Shown here piece after piece: positions 15,961 to 26,572 of a DNA stretch of 64,000 bases. Numbering within the stretch: position 1 is the stretch's first letter; each line of letters begins with the position of its first letter. Source of the DNA: Geoanaerobacter pelophilus (GTDB taxonomy: Bacteria; Desulfobacterota; Desulfuromonadia; Geobacterales; DSM-12255); the NCBI RefSeq assembly GCF_018476885.1, contig NZ_JAHCVJ010000007.1, positions 124,001 through 188,000 on the forward strand, read 5' to 3'. Position numbers and translations under genes: made by a program. The notes beneath the pieces are model-generated. The model saw only the letters and a list, made by a program, of their open reading frames with translations. It had not been told where the DNA came from and searched no databases.

Positions 15961-17952
15961 GTGCCTACTGATTTAGCTAAATTGATTGCTTTCCTGCTCA
16001 TGATGTGCCTGGGTTTTGTATCTTCGGCATCGGCCCAGGAGTCATTTGCCTCTTTCCCGCCACTGCCGTTTGGTTATTCTTCCATCAAGGTCTTCGATAA
16101 CCAGAGCCGCTTTGTCGGTAGGATAGTTCCTGAGAAGAGGTACTGGACCCCGATAGACCGGATTCCACTTTTTCTGCAGAATGCCGTGGTTGCTGTCGAA
16201 GATGCCCGTTTTTACGAACATGGCGGCATTGATGTCCGCGGGATTGCCCGCGCCCTGGTAAAAGACGTGGTCAAGGGGAGGCTGGCCGAAGGTGGTTCCA
16301 CCATCACTCAGCAACTGATCAAGAACCGTTATCTGACAGGCGTGAAAACCATCGAGCGCAAGCTCGATGAGGCGCGCATGGCAATGGACTTTGAAAAGAA
16401 ATACACCAAGAAACAGATCCTGGAGATGTATCTCAATGAGATTTATTACGGCAACGGCGCCTGGGGCATTGCCCAGGCGGCTCGACTCTATTTTGACAAA
16501 AACCCCGAGGAACTGACCGAGGCCGAATGCTCGCTGCTGGCCGGAGTACCGAAGAATCCGGCGCGCTACAACCCTCTCGGGCAATCGGCCAAAGTGACCG
16601 GACGTCGGGACGTGGTACTCAGGCGGATGGAGGATCTGAAAATGATCTCATCCGGCCAGAGACAGCAGCTGCGAGCGAACCCGCCGAAGATAATCCCTGC
16701 TGGTCAGGCTCCGTATTACATGGCCCATATCAAAGGGAAGTTGGTGGAACGTTATGGCCCGCAGATCATCGAGCAGGGTGGGCTGGATGTCATTAGCGCC
16801 ATGGACCTGAACCTTCAGAAACTGGCGGAAAAGACCCTGGCGGAAGGAGTGAGAAAGATATCTCCTCAGCTACAGGGGGCGCTGATATCCCTTGATCCGG
16901 TCAATGGTGATGTCCTGGCAGCAGTTGGCGGCGTTGATGCTGCCAAGAGTCCCTATAACCGGGCATTTACAGCCAGACGCCAACCCGGTTCCTCCATTAA
17001 ACCGCTCATCTACGCTGCAGCCTTGGAAAAAGGGGTCACTGCCAGCAGCAACTGGGATGATGCCCCGGTATCCTACAACCGTGGCAATGGCGACACCTGG
17101 AAACCTCAGAACTATGGCAAGGAACTGTTTGGCGAGTTGACGCTCCGCGAGGCGTTGGCATATTCGAATAATGTCATCACTATTAAACTGCTGGAATCGA
17201 TCGGGGTCCCATATTTTGTTGATTATGCCCGAAAGATGGGCTTGCCGCTTCGGGCCCAGAACGATCTATCTTTGGCTCTCGGCACCGAGGAGGTAACCCT
17301 CAACGAGCTGGTGCAGTCCTATGCGCCGTTGGCCAACGGCGGGTTGCGTACCGAACCGCGCACCATTGTCAGGATTTATGATCGAAACCGTCATGCCTGG
17401 TCAGAAACCCCGCCGGCAACGGTCTCAGTTATCTCCCCGGAAGTCGCTTTTGTTACAACCAGCATGCTTGAGGATGTCATGGCCTATGGCACAGCCAAGT
17501 CTTTAAAGCGGTTCAGTAAGGAGCGTCCGGCAGCTGGCAAAACCGGCACTACCGATGATTACCGTGATGCCTGGTTTGTCGGGTATACCCCACAGATGGT
17601 TACCGGTATCTGGGTGGGATATGACAGACCAAGGCCCGGCGGCAAAGGGTTCACCGGCGGTGCCATAGCCGCGCCGGTCTGGGAGCGGTTTATGCGCCAG
17701 GCGCTGGCCGGAAAGCCTGCCATTGATTTCCCCAAGCCGGAAAAGGTGGTAGCTGCTACTATTGACCCTGCAACCGGCTATCTGGCAACGATGGACTGTC
17801 CGGAACGGGTGGAGGAGTTCTATATTGACGGCACCGCACCGACTGAATATTGTCCTGAACATGGCGGAGATCTACTTGATCCGCTGACTGAAGCTTCATC
17901 CGCAGAGGATGCTCAAGCGGTGGAACCCGGTGGCAATGATGTGAAGGAATAA
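15961..17952 (+). CDS. Class A penicillin-binding protein (PBP1A-like)
   Basis: 663 aa bifunctional peptidoglycan synthase. An N-terminal hydrophobic segment (residues 6-25) anchors or exports the protein. The GT51 glycosyltransferase domain shows VAVEDARFYEHGGID (about 77-91) and GGSTITQQLIKN. The transpeptidase domain has the SxxK serine in QPGSSIKP (about residue 345), the SNN-type motif in AYSNNVIT, and KTGT (about residue 526). GTG 15961 with GAAAGGA upstream is the start. The C-terminal tail is acidic and proline-rich. A single-gene unit. Confidence 0.93.
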   Translation: MPTDLAKLIAFLLMMCLGFVSSASAQESFASFPPLPFGYSSIKVFDNQSRFVGRIVPEKRYWTPIDRIPLFLQNAVVAVEDARFYEHGGIDVRGIARALVKDVVKGRLAEGGSTITQQLIKNRYLTGVKTIERKLDEARMAMDFEKKYTKKQILEMYLNEIYYGNGAWGIAQAARLYFDKNPEELTEAECSLLAGVPKNPARYNPLGQSAKVTGRRDVVLRRMEDLKMISSGQRQQLRANPPKIIPAGQAPYYMAHIKGKLVERYGPQIIEQGGLDVISAMDLNLQKLAEKTLAEGVRKISPQLQGALISLDPVNGDVLAAVGGVDAAKSPYNRAFTARRQPGSSIKPLIYAAALEKGVTASSNWDDAPVSYNRGNGDTWKPQNYGKELFGELTLREALAYSNNVITIKLLESIGVPYFVDYARKMGLPLRAQNDLSLALGTEEVTLNELVQSYAPLANGGLRTEPRTIVRIYDRNRHAWSETPPATVSVISPEVAFVTTSMLEDVMAYGTAKSLKRFSKERPAAGKTGTTDDYRDAWFVGYTPQMVTGIWVGYDRPRPGGKGFTGGAIAAPVWERFMRQALAGKPAIDFPKPEKVVAATIDPATGYLATMDCPERVEEFYIDGTAPTEYCPEHGGDLLDPLTEASSAEDAQAVEPGGNDVKE

Positions 17953-17998
17953 GTGTCGCAGTTGAAAAAATATGGGGACAAATGCTGAGTGATGTGGC

Positions 17999-18805
17999 TC
18001 AGTGCGTTGGTGCGGTTGCCGACCAGACGGTCTGCAGGAACGGTGCGCTGTCAAGTCGGGTGATATTGTCGAAGCCGACAAGAAGGCAATTACGAACAAA
18101 ACGGTCGCTGGCAAAAGAGACGAAACCGGTCACCCCTTCTTGCGCTGCGGCACGTTGTACCAGGTTGCCGTTGCCATAGGCAAGCAGCTCATTGGCAGTC
18201 ATCCGATCCTCCATGCCGCCGGCGTTGAAAGAGGCAATCAGTAGTCCGCCCGGACGGAGCAAGCGGAGGATTTCCGAAATCCAGGCATGGTGGAGCGGTT
18301 CCCCCAGATGCGAAAAGACTGCGCAGCAATAGATGACATCAATGCTTTTGTCTGCAAGGTCAAGCGGTGGGTTCAGGCTATGGTGCTGGAATTCAGTGGT
18401 CGGCAGGTTCTCCCGACACCAGTCAATAGTGGCTTCATGGCAGTCGGTGCCGATCAGGCGGGCAATGCCGGTGTCCTTTGCGGTAAGATGCTGGATGATC
18501 CTTCCCGGACCACACCCCCATTCACAGACAACAAGATTCTGAGCGGAGCTGTGGCTTCTGATTGTCTGCAAAATAAAGTTTGCATGGGCGCGGCCTGAAT
18601 CCAAGTATTGCCGGTAGTTGCAATGGTTCAGAGCGGCCTGAGAGAGATCGCGCGGCGGGAACCTGACAGTTGGATTTTCTCTCTGAACCCGGGAGTTCTC
18701 AGTAGAAAACTGCTCTGGCACACATGATTGGAGCCTCCGGACAAAGCATCGCACCGTGCGGTCAATTATCTGCGCTACCTTCAACACGTGGCTATTCATC
18801 CCCAT
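17999..18805 (-). CDS. Class I SAM-dependent methyltransferase
   Basis: 268 aa. Motif I is VVCEWGCGPGRIIQHL (about residues 91-106), the post-I acidic residue is in LIGTDCHE, and motif IV-like IDVIYCCAVFSHL, then LRLLRPGGLLIASF, follow in the order of the methyltransferase-11/25 families. The first 80 residues are basic and helical, and the substrate is unknown. Either of two close ATGs (18805 or 18799) may be used. It lies convergent to the PBP gene, 46 bases apart. Confidence 0.8.
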   Translation of the reverse strand: MGMNSHVLKVAQIIDRTVRCFVRRLQSCVPEQFSTENSRVQRENPTVRFPPRDLSQAALNHCNYRQYLDSGRAHANFILQTIRSHSSAQNLVVCEWGCGPGRIIQHLTAKDTGIARLIGTDCHEATIDWCRENLPTTEFQHHSLNPPLDLADKSIDVIYCCAVFSHLGEPLHHAWISEILRLLRPGGLLIASFNAGGMEDRMTANELLAYGNGNLVQRAAAQEGVTGFVSFASDRFVRNCLLVGFDNITRLDSAPFLQTVWSATAPTH

Positions 18806-19041
18806 ATAACAGCATCATCAATTCTTTTGTCGACTCTGACATAGATCCTTTTTTATTTAATGAAAATGACAGACCGTTGCAGAGAAGTCAAATGGATTAG
18901 GCCGTGATACGGGCTTGTAGAAAGTGGGCAGTTCTAACTTGACTATGTTCCTATGCGCACTAATGTTGCAGATGCCGGTTGCATAGTCTGTGGTAGAATT
19001 AACCTGACAAGACTACTCAAGACATATTACGTGAGAGGGCC

Positions 19042-21138
19042 ATGGACGAGGAACTAACGCTCACATCAAGCGACGCGGCACTGGACGAACTCTGCATTAA
19101 TACCATCCGTTTTTTAGCGCTCGATGCCGTACAAGCGGCGAACAGTGGTCACCCCGGAATGCCGATGGGGGCTGCCTCACTTGCTTACGCCCTCTGGATG
19201 GGATTTCATAAACATAATCCTGCAAACCCCGACTGGATTGATCGCGACCGGTTCGTACTCTCTGCCGGACACGGCTCGATGCTGCTTTATGCGTTGTTGC
19301 ATCTGACCGGTTACGATCTTTCGCTTGATGACATTAAGCGGTTTCGCCAGCGGGGGAGCAGGGCTCCCGGCCATCCGGAGCGAGGGGTGACTCCTGGAGT
19401 TGAGACCACCACCGGTCCTTTGGGACAAGGTTTCGGCAATGCCGTAGGCATGGCGATAGCCGAGGCACATCTTGCCGCCAGCTTCAACCGGCCTGACCTG
19501 AGGATTATTGATCATTTCACCTATTGTCTGACTGGAGACGGCGACCTGATGGAGGGGATTTCGGCGGAAGCTGCTTCACTTGCCGGCCACCTGAGGTTGG
19601 GTAAGCTGGTCTGTTTCTACGATGATAACCGCATCTCGTTAGCCGGTGCGACTGCCCTTTCATGCAGCGAGCAGTTGGGAGAAAGGTTTGCTGCCTATGG
19701 TTGGCACGTTCAGACAGTTGTTAACGGCAACGATCTGGATGAACTGCGCCGCGCCATACAAGAGGCCAAGGGCGAAACAGCTGCGCCATCGTTGATTATG
19801 GTCAGAACCCATATCGGGTTCGGCTCTCCCCACAAACAGGACCGCTTCGAGGCACACGGCTCGCCTCTGGGGCCTGAGGAGCTGGCCTTAACTAAGCACC
19901 ATCTCGGCTGGCCTTTAGAGCCGTTGTTTCATATTCCTGAAACTGCTGAGAACCATTTCCGGAAAGCACGGGAAAAGGGCGCTGCTGCTAACGTCGAGTG
20001 GGATGACCTGTTTCGTCGTTATCAACACGATTATCCTGAGGCCGCTGCAGAATTAAAGAGAATCGTATCCGGCAAACTCCCTCACGGGTGGGATCAGGGG
20101 ATACCGCGATTCCCGGCGGATCCGAAAGGCATGGCTACCAGGTCGGCATCAGGGATTGTCATGAACGCCCTGGCTCCCGCACTCCCTGAACTTGTCGGCG
20201 GTTCTGCCGACCTGAATCCGTCGACACTGAGCGCGTTATCTGCTTGCGGTGATTTCCAGTCGCCTGCCTATAATCCTGTTGATCGACAAGGGGCTGTGGG
20301 AGGTGAGTGGGGGTACGCTGCCAGGAATATCCATTTCGGGGTACGCGAGCACGCTATGGGGGCAATCATCAATGGCCTGGCTGCTCATGGTGGCTGCATA
20401 CCTTACGGGGCAACCTTCCTGGTTTTCGCCGATTATCTGCGACCGAGCATCAGGCTGGCGGCACTTATGGGATTGCACCTGGTCTATGTCTTCACTCATG
20501 ACAGTATCGCAGTAGGTGAGGATGGGCCTACCCATCAACCGGTTGAACAGTTGGCATCGCTCCGGGCGATTCCCGGGCTGACCGTTATTCGGCCAGCTGA
20601 TGCCAACGAGGCCGCTGCTGTCTGGCAGCTTGCCTTGAAGCGGAACGATGGCCCGATTGCTCTGATCCTGACTCGCCAGGCAGTGCCGACCCTTGATCGG
20701 GAAAGTTTCGCACCGGCTGACGCCGTTGAGAAAGGGGCTTACATCCTGGCCGATGCGCCAGACGGAAATCCTGAGCTGCTTCTGATTGCGAGCGGTTCCG
20801 AGGTCGGGCTGATTATTGCCGCCAGAGAGCGACTTTTACGGGCAGGCGTTGCTGTGCGGGTCGTTTCCATGCCGAGTTGGGAACTTTTTGAGGAGCAGCC
20901 GCAGGATTATCGGGATAAAGTCCTTCCTCCGGCTGTCAAAGCGAGGCTTGCAGTGGAATGCGGGATAGCGCAAGGGTGGCATCGTTATGTCGGTGATGGC
21001 GGCGAAGTAATCGGAGTATCAGGATTCGGCGCCTCGGCGCCCGGTCCTGTTGTTTATGCTGAATATGGCTTTACTGCTGAAAATGTTTGTGCCAGGGCTT
21101 TGGCATTGTTGAGTAGGACTAAGGCGGGCAGCAACTAA
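19042..21138 (+). CDS. tkt: Transketolase
   Basis: 698 aa thiamine-diphosphate enzyme of the pentose phosphate pathway that moves two-carbon units between sugar phosphates. HPGMPMGAA (about residues 37-45), the TPP/Mg motif [20 protein letters not shown] (about 164-183), DDNRIS, the pyrimidine-domain [10 protein letters not shown] and [15 protein letters not shown] are complete. Length is normal. GAGAGGGCC stands before ATG 19042. A 14-bp inverted repeat follows the stop. Confidence 0.95.
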   Translation: MDEELTLTSSDAALDELCINTIRFLALDAVQAANSGHPGMPMGAASLAYALWMGFHKHNPANPDWIDRDRFVLSAGHGSMLLYALLHLTGYDLSLDDIKRFRQRGSRAPGHPERGVTPGVETTTGPLGQGFGNAVGMAIAEAHLAASFNRPDLRIIDHFTYCLTGDGDLMEGISAEAASLAGHLRLGKLVCFYDDNRISLAGATALSCSEQLGERFAAYGWHVQTVVNGNDLDELRRAIQEAKGETAAPSLIMVRTHIGFGSPHKQDRFEAHGSPLGPEELALTKHHLGWPLEPLFHIPETAENHFRKAREKGAAANVEWDDLFRRYQHDYPEAAAELKRIVSGKLPHGWDQGIPRFPADPKGMATRSASGIVMNALAPALPELVGGSADLNPSTLSALSACGDFQSPAYNPVDRQGAVGGEWGYAARNIHFGVREHAMGAIINGLAAHGGCIPYGATFLVFADYLRPSIRLAALMGLHLVYVFTHDSIAVGEDGPTHQPVEQLASLRAIPGLTVIRPADANEAAAVWQLALKRNDGPIALILTRQAVPTLDRESFAPADAVEKGAYILADAPDGNPELLLIASGSEVGLIIAARERLLRAGVAVRVVSMPSWELFEEQPQDYRDKVLPPAVKARLAVECGIAQGWHRYVGDGGEVIGVSGFGASAPGPVVYAEYGFTAENVCARALALLSRTKAGSN

Positions 21139-21174
21139 TAGGCATCCCCTTCAGGTTATGGAAGGGGATGCCTA
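21139..21174. terminator. Bidirectional terminator between tkt and the chemoreceptor gene
   Basis: A 14-bp perfect stem, TAGGCATCCCCTTC (21139-21152) with 21161-21174, 8-base loop. It lies between convergent genes and can serve both; the A/T runs outside are short. Confidence 0.75.
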
Positions 21175-21187
21175 TAAAAGTTCATTC

Positions 21188-23221
21188 TTACTTTATCCCT
21201 TTTTGGTTCATGTGCGGGCCATATCTCTTGTCCATCCCCTGGATATGGTTGATCAGCCAATCCTTCAGAAAAGTCATGATCTCCTGGCTGAGGGCATTTC
21301 CTGCCTTGAACCTGGCATGGATCTCGACGACCTTATTAATCAGGCTTTCATGCGCCCGCTTCTGGTCCTCATATCCCGGATAACCTGATTCCTTCATCAG
21401 CTTTTCTTCATGGGCAAAATGGGTCTTGGTGTACTCGATCAACTCATCGAGAATGGAGCCGATTGCGTCTTTACCCCTGCCTTCACGCATGGCTATGTAC
21501 AAGTTATTGATCATGTCGATCAAGCGCTGGTGCTCACTGTCCATCTTTGACACCTTGACGCTGTAGCTGTTGCTCCAGTTGATCAACTTGCCGGATTCGG
21601 AGAGCTTGAACTCGGAAACGACCTTCTGCAGTTCTCCGGCAAGACTGGAAAGGAGTTGCGACGCATTATAGGTGTTGCGAGCCTTGTCTACCGTCAGGTT
21701 AACCACGTTGTTGATCTGGTGGATGTTGGTGCTGATCTCGCTGGTAGTGGCTGTCTGTTCTTCGGCAGCGGTGGCGATCTGTTGAACCTGCAGGTTTACG
21801 GTGTTGATCTCGTCCTGGATCTTTCTCAGCGCCTCTCCGGAACGTTCTGCCTCATCTGTTCCGTTCTGGACCTCAGCCACCCCCTCATCCATGGCAGAAA
21901 CCGCCATCTGGGTATTGTTCTGGATGACCTTGATCATTTCGCCGATCTCTTTGGTTGCCTTGGTGGTACGCTCGGCCAGCGCCCGTACTTCATCGGCAAC
22001 TACGGCAAAGCCGCGTCCCTGTTCGCCAGCTCTGGCCGCCTCAATTGCCGCGTTCAGTGCCAAAAGATTGGTCTGGTCGGCAATGTCCTGAATGGTGCCG
22101 ACAATGGCACCGATCTGGTCGCTTTTTTGGCCAAGCTCAATAACCGTGGATGCTGAAGATTTCACCCGGTCCGCAATCCGTCTCATGACAACAATCGAGT
22201 TGTCCACGACCGTTGCGCCGTGATCAACGGCATCATTGGCCCGTTTGGCGCTTTCTGCGGCCAGCAGGCAGTTGTGGGCGATATCGCCTGAAGTTGCCGA
22301 CATCTCCTCGCTGGCTGTGGCAACAGTAGTAGCCTGGGCCGCCACTTCCTCGGCACCGGCTGCCATTGACTCAGAGTTCTCTTTCATTTCACCTGATGAT
22401 TTCGATACTTCCGAGGACGTATCGGCAAGCCTGCCAATCAGCTCCCGCAAGCTGTTGACCATTTTTTCAAAAGACCGGGCCACCTGGCCTATTTCATCCT
22501 CCGTGTTGATGCCTATATCTACGCTCAAGTCACCGGTGGCGATCTGTTCGGCATCAGCGGCAAGTCTGCGCAGTGGAGCGCGAATAGCTTTAACCGTAAC
22601 TATACCGAGCATAATAGCGATAAATAGGCCAAAAATTATTAGTCCAATGATGAAATTTCGGGTCCAGGTGGCGGTTTTGGCGGCTTTTTTTACAGACCCA
22701 TCAGCATTTTTCTGGCTCAATCCCTGTAATTCGCCAAGGATATTGTTGGTTTTGTCGTAGAACTTTTTAGCATCGCCGCGGGTCTCATTTTGGGCTTCAT
22801 CCAATTTGCCAGACTTGATCAGGTCAACCGATTTTTTGGCCGATCCAAGATAACTATTCCAGGCAGTGTCCAGCTCTTTAATTTTCCCCTGCTCTTCACT
22901 ACTAAGCTGCAGTTTGCCATATGAATCCAGAGAAGATTTCAGCTCTTCCTGCATCTTGCCCATTCGATCAAGGTAACGTTTAAAGTCATCTTCTGTATTT
23001 TTCAGGTAAAACTGGAGTTCCGAACGACGGTAGGTGTCCACATTGTTGCGCATTTTTGCCAGAAGAGTAACTGCCGGCATATTTGTCTGACCCAACTCGC
23101 CGGTAAGCTTTGCCAGATCAGACAGTTTTAAAATTGAAACCGCTCCGATTAGGAACATAATCAGGGTAATTACCGCTAAAGTACCGGTAATTTTAGTGCT
23201 AATTCCTATTCTGTCGAGCAT
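21188..23221 (-). CDS. Methyl-accepting chemotaxis protein with C-terminal hemerythrin domain
   Basis: 677 aa from ATG 23221 (GGGGG upstream); an ATG at 23227 is two codons earlier. TM1 near residues 12-32, a helical periplasmic four-helix-bundle sensor, TM2 near 190-215, HAMP, then the signalling hairpin tip with [20 protein letters not shown] and [16 protein letters not shown]. The last 130 residues form a bacteriohemerythrin: [36 protein letters not shown] and [14 protein letters not shown] supply the His/Glu/Asp ligands of a di-iron centre. The fusion suggests chemotaxis toward or from oxygen, or redox sensing, as for DcrH of Desulfovibrio. Confidence 0.92.
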   Translation of the reverse strand: MLDRIGISTKITGTLAVITLIMFLIGAVSILKLSDLAKLTGELGQTNMPAVTLLAKMRNNVDTYRRSELQFYLKNTEDDFKRYLDRMGKMQEELKSSLDSYGKLQLSSEEQGKIKELDTAWNSYLGSAKKSVDLIKSGKLDEAQNETRGDAKKFYDKTNNILGELQGLSQKNADGSVKKAAKTATWTRNFIIGLIIFGLFIAIMLGIVTVKAIRAPLRRLAADAEQIATGDLSVDIGINTEDEIGQVARSFEKMVNSLRELIGRLADTSSEVSKSSGEMKENSESMAAGAEEVAAQATTVATASEEMSATSGDIAHNCLLAAESAKRANDAVDHGATVVDNSIVVMRRIADRVKSSASTVIELGQKSDQIGAIVGTIQDIADQTNLLALNAAIEAARAGEQGRGFAVVADEVRALAERTTKATKEIGEMIKVIQNNTQMAVSAMDEGVAEVQNGTDEAERSGEALRKIQDEINTVNLQVQQIATAAEEQTATTSEISTNIHQINNVVNLTVDKARNTYNASQLLSSLAGELQKVVSEFKLSESGKLINWSNSYSVKVSKMDSEHQRLIDMINNLYIAMREGRGKDAIGSILDELIEYTKTHFAHEEKLMKESGYPGYEDQKRAHESLINKVVEIHARFKAGNALSQEIMTFLKDWLINHIQGMDKRYGPHMNQKGIK

Positions 23222-23255
23222 TTGCATCCCCCTAAATTTAGTGAATTTCTATAAC

Positions 23256-23282
23256 TTATCGTCATGTTTTGATCTAAATTTA
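23256..23282 (-). promoter_or_regulatory. Sigma-28 (FliA)-like promoter of the chemoreceptor
   Basis: On the minus strand TAAATTTA, 11 bases, GACGATAA, matching the flagellar consensus TAAAGTTT-N11-GCCGATAA in spacing and most bases. It lies about 35 bases before the ATG. Confidence 0.75.
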
Positions 23283-23435
23283 GACTTATTTAATATAATG
23301 GTCATGCTTTTGCCTTACTAAGATTTTTCCTTATTGTTTGCTCGTGCTGCAAAATATTGCATAAAATCTAGGCAAAATGGTGGTGGCCTTGGCACATCAG
23401 TATTGAAAATTGTAATTAATTCAGTTGAATATGTG

Positions 23436-23453
23436 TTGGCACATCGTGTGCTT
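23436..23453 (+). promoter_or_regulatory. Sigma-54 promoter of nifV
   Basis: TTGGCAC and TGCTT with GG (23438-23439), ten bases, GC (23450-23451), the exact -24/-12 spacing. Transcription would begin near 23463. A second TTGGCAC-like site at 23390 lacks the downstream GC. Confidence 0.9.
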
Positions 23454-23462
23454 TCTTGTTGT

Positions 23463-23525
23463 GATAGCAAAACAATGATTTTGACGGCAATGGCGCCCTC
23501 TGACTTTTAGAGGGCGTTTTTTTTT
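23463..23525 (+). promoter_or_regulatory. nifV leader with ANTAR-type hairpins and terminator
   Basis: Two small hairpins precede the terminator. P1-like: CAAAA (23468-23472) and TTTTG (23479-23483) around a six-base loop CAATGA. P2-like: GGC (23486-23488), loop AATGGC with A at position 1 and G at position 4, GCC (23495-23497). P2 uses bases of the terminator's 5' arm (23494-23501), so the two folds exclude each other. ANTAR antiterminators bind such hexaloop hairpins. The assignment is inferred. Confidence 0.65.
23494..23525 (+). terminator. Conditional intrinsic terminator in the nifV leader
   Basis: CGCCCTCT (23494-23501) pairs with AGAGGGCG (23509-23516), followed by nine T. It lies between the sigma-54 promoter and the nifV start, so it must be bypassed for expression. 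Confidence 0.9.
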
Positions 23526-23561
23526 GAGGTTAACCACGCAGATAAACCGATGGGGGTGAAT

Positions 23562-24707
23562 ATGGAAAGCAATGAGACCAGACTGTTTATCGATGATACC
23601 ACCTTGCGGGACGGTGAGCAGACTGCCGGGGTATCGTTCACCGTCAAAGAAAAGAAAGAGATTGCCCGGATGCTTGACTCAATAGGTGTCCATGAGATTG
23701 AATGCGGTATTCCGGCCATGGGTGAGGATGAGCGGAAATCGATTCGCGCTCTGGTTGATCTCGGGCTTAACGCAAGGCTCATCACCTGGAACCGCGCGCT
23801 GATAAGCGATATCGATGCCTCGCTCGAATGCGGGATTAATGCTGTGGATCTCTCTCTCTCGGTTTCTGACCTGATGATCCGAAACAAACTCGGGAAGAGT
23901 AGGGGATGGGTGAAGGAGCAGCTAAGGCAGGCGCTTGGCTATGCAAAAGAGCGCAACCTCTATGTTTCTATCGGCGGCGAAGACTCCAGCAGGGCTGATC
24001 TGAATTTCCTGGCCGAACTGATGGGGATTGCCCAGAGCATGGGCGCTGACAGGTTCCGTTTTTGCGATACCCTGGGGATACTTGATCCGTTCACTATGTA
24101 TGAAAAGGTCAAGGCGCTTCGTTCTGCGGTACCGAGTCTGGATATAGAAGTTCATACCCATGACGACCTGGGGATGGCCACGGCTAACGCCATTGCCGGG
24201 CTAAAAGCCGGGGCGAGCTTTGTCAATACCACGGTCAACGGTCTTGGTGAGCGGGCCGGGAATGCGGCACTAGAAGAAGTGGTAATGGCATTGAAGGTGT
24301 CATGCGGGGTAGATACCGGTATTGATACCCACAGGTTTGCCGAAATTTCCCGCTATGTCGGCCGGGCCTCACATCGGCCGGTCCCGGCATGGAAATCTGT
24401 TGTCGGTGAGCGCGTTTTTGCCCACGAATCAGGCATTCATGCCGACGGTGTCATCAAGAACCCGAAAAATTATGAAGGATTTGATCCGCACGAAGTCGGT
24501 TTGACCAGGCTGCTGGTAATCGGCAAGCACTCCGGAAGCAGGGGGGTGATTGAGCGTTACCATGGTTTGGGTATTGAACTGTCTCAGGAGCAGGCATCAA
24601 TGCTGCTTGACCGGGCACGTGCCTTTGCCGGCAAGGTCAAGCGATCACTCAGGGACAGTGAGCTGCTGCACCTTCACGAGGGGCTTTGCAGCTCACTTGC
24701 CGCCTGA
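23562..24707 (+). CDS. nifV: Homocitrate synthase
   Basis: 381 aa enzyme condensing acetyl-CoA with 2-oxoglutarate to homocitrate, the organic ligand of FeMo-cofactor. LFIDDTTLRDGEQTAGVSF (about residues 8-26) holds the metal-binding Asp and the catalytic Arg of the DRE-TIM family; VHTHDDLGMATAN holds the His-x-His metal pair; NTTVNGLGERAGNA is also conserved. ATG 23562 with GGGGGTG upstream is preferred to ATG 23550. It is first in a unit with the ANTAR regulator, 68 bases further on, under a sigma-54 promoter with a terminator leader. Confidence 0.94.
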   Translation: MESNETRLFIDDTTLRDGEQTAGVSFTVKEKKEIARMLDSIGVHEIECGIPAMGEDERKSIRALVDLGLNARLITWNRALISDIDASLECGINAVDLSLSVSDLMIRNKLGKSRGWVKEQLRQALGYAKERNLYVSIGGEDSSRADLNFLAELMGIAQSMGADRFRFCDTLGILDPFTMYEKVKALRSAVPSLDIEVHTHDDLGMATANAIAGLKAGASFVNTTVNGLGERAGNAALEEVVMALKVSCGVDTGIDTHRFAEISRYVGRASHRPVPAWKSVVGERVFAHESGIHADGVIKNPKNYEGFDPHEVGLTRLLVIGKHSGSRGVIERYHGLGIELSQEQASMLLDRARAFAGKVKRSLRDSELLHLHEGLCSSLAA

Positions 24708-24775
24708 AATCAAGAAAGGGTATGGATTGTGCTTTATCTGCTTAAACGACTCAAGAGCTGCGAGGTGGCAATACT

Positions 24776-25339
24776 ATGAAATCTGTTTTGATATGCGATG
24801 ACGAACCGGTCATCAGGCAGGGATTGAAGGCAATGCTCAAGGATCTCGGTTTTGACGACATCTATGAATCAATGGACGGTAATGCTGCCGTGACAACGGC
24901 GCTGGACAAGATACCGGATATTATCATCATGGATGTTTCCATGCCGAAGAAGGACGGCATTACCGCTGCCACAGAGATTAGGAAGAAACTGAAGGTTCCG
25001 GTTATTTTTCTTACTGCCTGTCATGACCCTGAGGTTGTGCAGCGTGCAGTCAAGGTCGGCATTGCCGCGTTTCTGACCAAACCGGTACGGGCGGATGAGC
25101 TATGGCCGGCCATTGAGCTTGCCTTTGCCCATAATGACGAGGTGGAAAACCTCAAAGAACAGGTGAATGACCTCAAAGAAACCATAGAAAGCCGGAAAGT
25201 AATTGAAAAGGCCAAGGGTTTATTGATGAAGAACCACTCCTTGTCTGAGCCGGAGGCTTTTCGCAAGATGCAGAAGCTGGCCATGGACAAGCGGAAGACG
25301 CTCAAGCAGATTGCTGAGGCAATTCTGCTGACCGAGTGA
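24776..25339 (+). CDS. gnfR: ANTAR-domain response regulator, GnfR-type nif antiterminator
   Basis: 187 aa. An N-terminal receiver domain (residues 1-125: acidic ICDDEPV, phosphorylatable Asp in IIIMDVSMPKKDG near residue 58, Thr in FLTA, Lys in LTKPV) is joined by a coiled coil (ENLKEQVNDLKETIESRKVIEKA) to an ANTAR RNA-binding domain (AKGLLMKNHSLSEPEAFRKM through KTLKQIAEAILL). ANTAR proteins bind paired hexaloop hairpins in RNA and block terminator formation. In Geobacter sulfurreducens the GnfL/GnfR system controls nif genes this way; position behind nifV and the leaders in this window support the same role. GAGGTGG precedes the ATG. The kinase partner is not in the window. Confidence 0.88.
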   Translation: MKSVLICDDEPVIRQGLKAMLKDLGFDDIYESMDGNAAVTTALDKIPDIIIMDVSMPKKDGITAATEIRKKLKVPVIFLTACHDPEVVQRAVKVGIAAFLTKPVRADELWPAIELAFAHNDEVENLKEQVNDLKETIESRKVIEKAKGLLMKNHSLSEPEAFRKMQKLAMDKRKTLKQIAEAILLTE

Positions 25340-25426
25340 TGCTGAAAAAATGGGCATCTGCACTCAGCGAAAGCTATCATTTGCAGGGAAATGCTGGTAA
25401 ATGACGAGATAACAGTAGGTTACGAA

Positions 25427-25444
25427 TTGGCACAGTCAGTGCTT
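25427..25444 (+). promoter_or_regulatory. Sigma-54 promoter of nifH
   Basis: TTGGCAC then TGCTT: GG at 25429-25430, ten bases, GC at 25441-25442. Transcription start expected near 25454. Confidence 0.92.
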
Positions 25445-25453
25445 AATGAAAGA

Positions 25454-26504
<1,051 letters not shown>

Positions 26505-26572
26505 ATTGGTGATTTGGCAGGGGCAATTCGTGCATAGCCCCTGCGTGAACCATTCAAATACAGGAGCTAATT

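Noticed and set aside
18716-18735. TGGCACACATGATTGG as a sigma-54 site
   Set aside because: GG lacks GC at the right distance, and it lies inside a methyltransferase gene.
23390-23405. Second TTGGCAC upstream of nifV
   Set aside because: The base pair ten bases after GG is not GC; the site at 23436 has perfect spacing.
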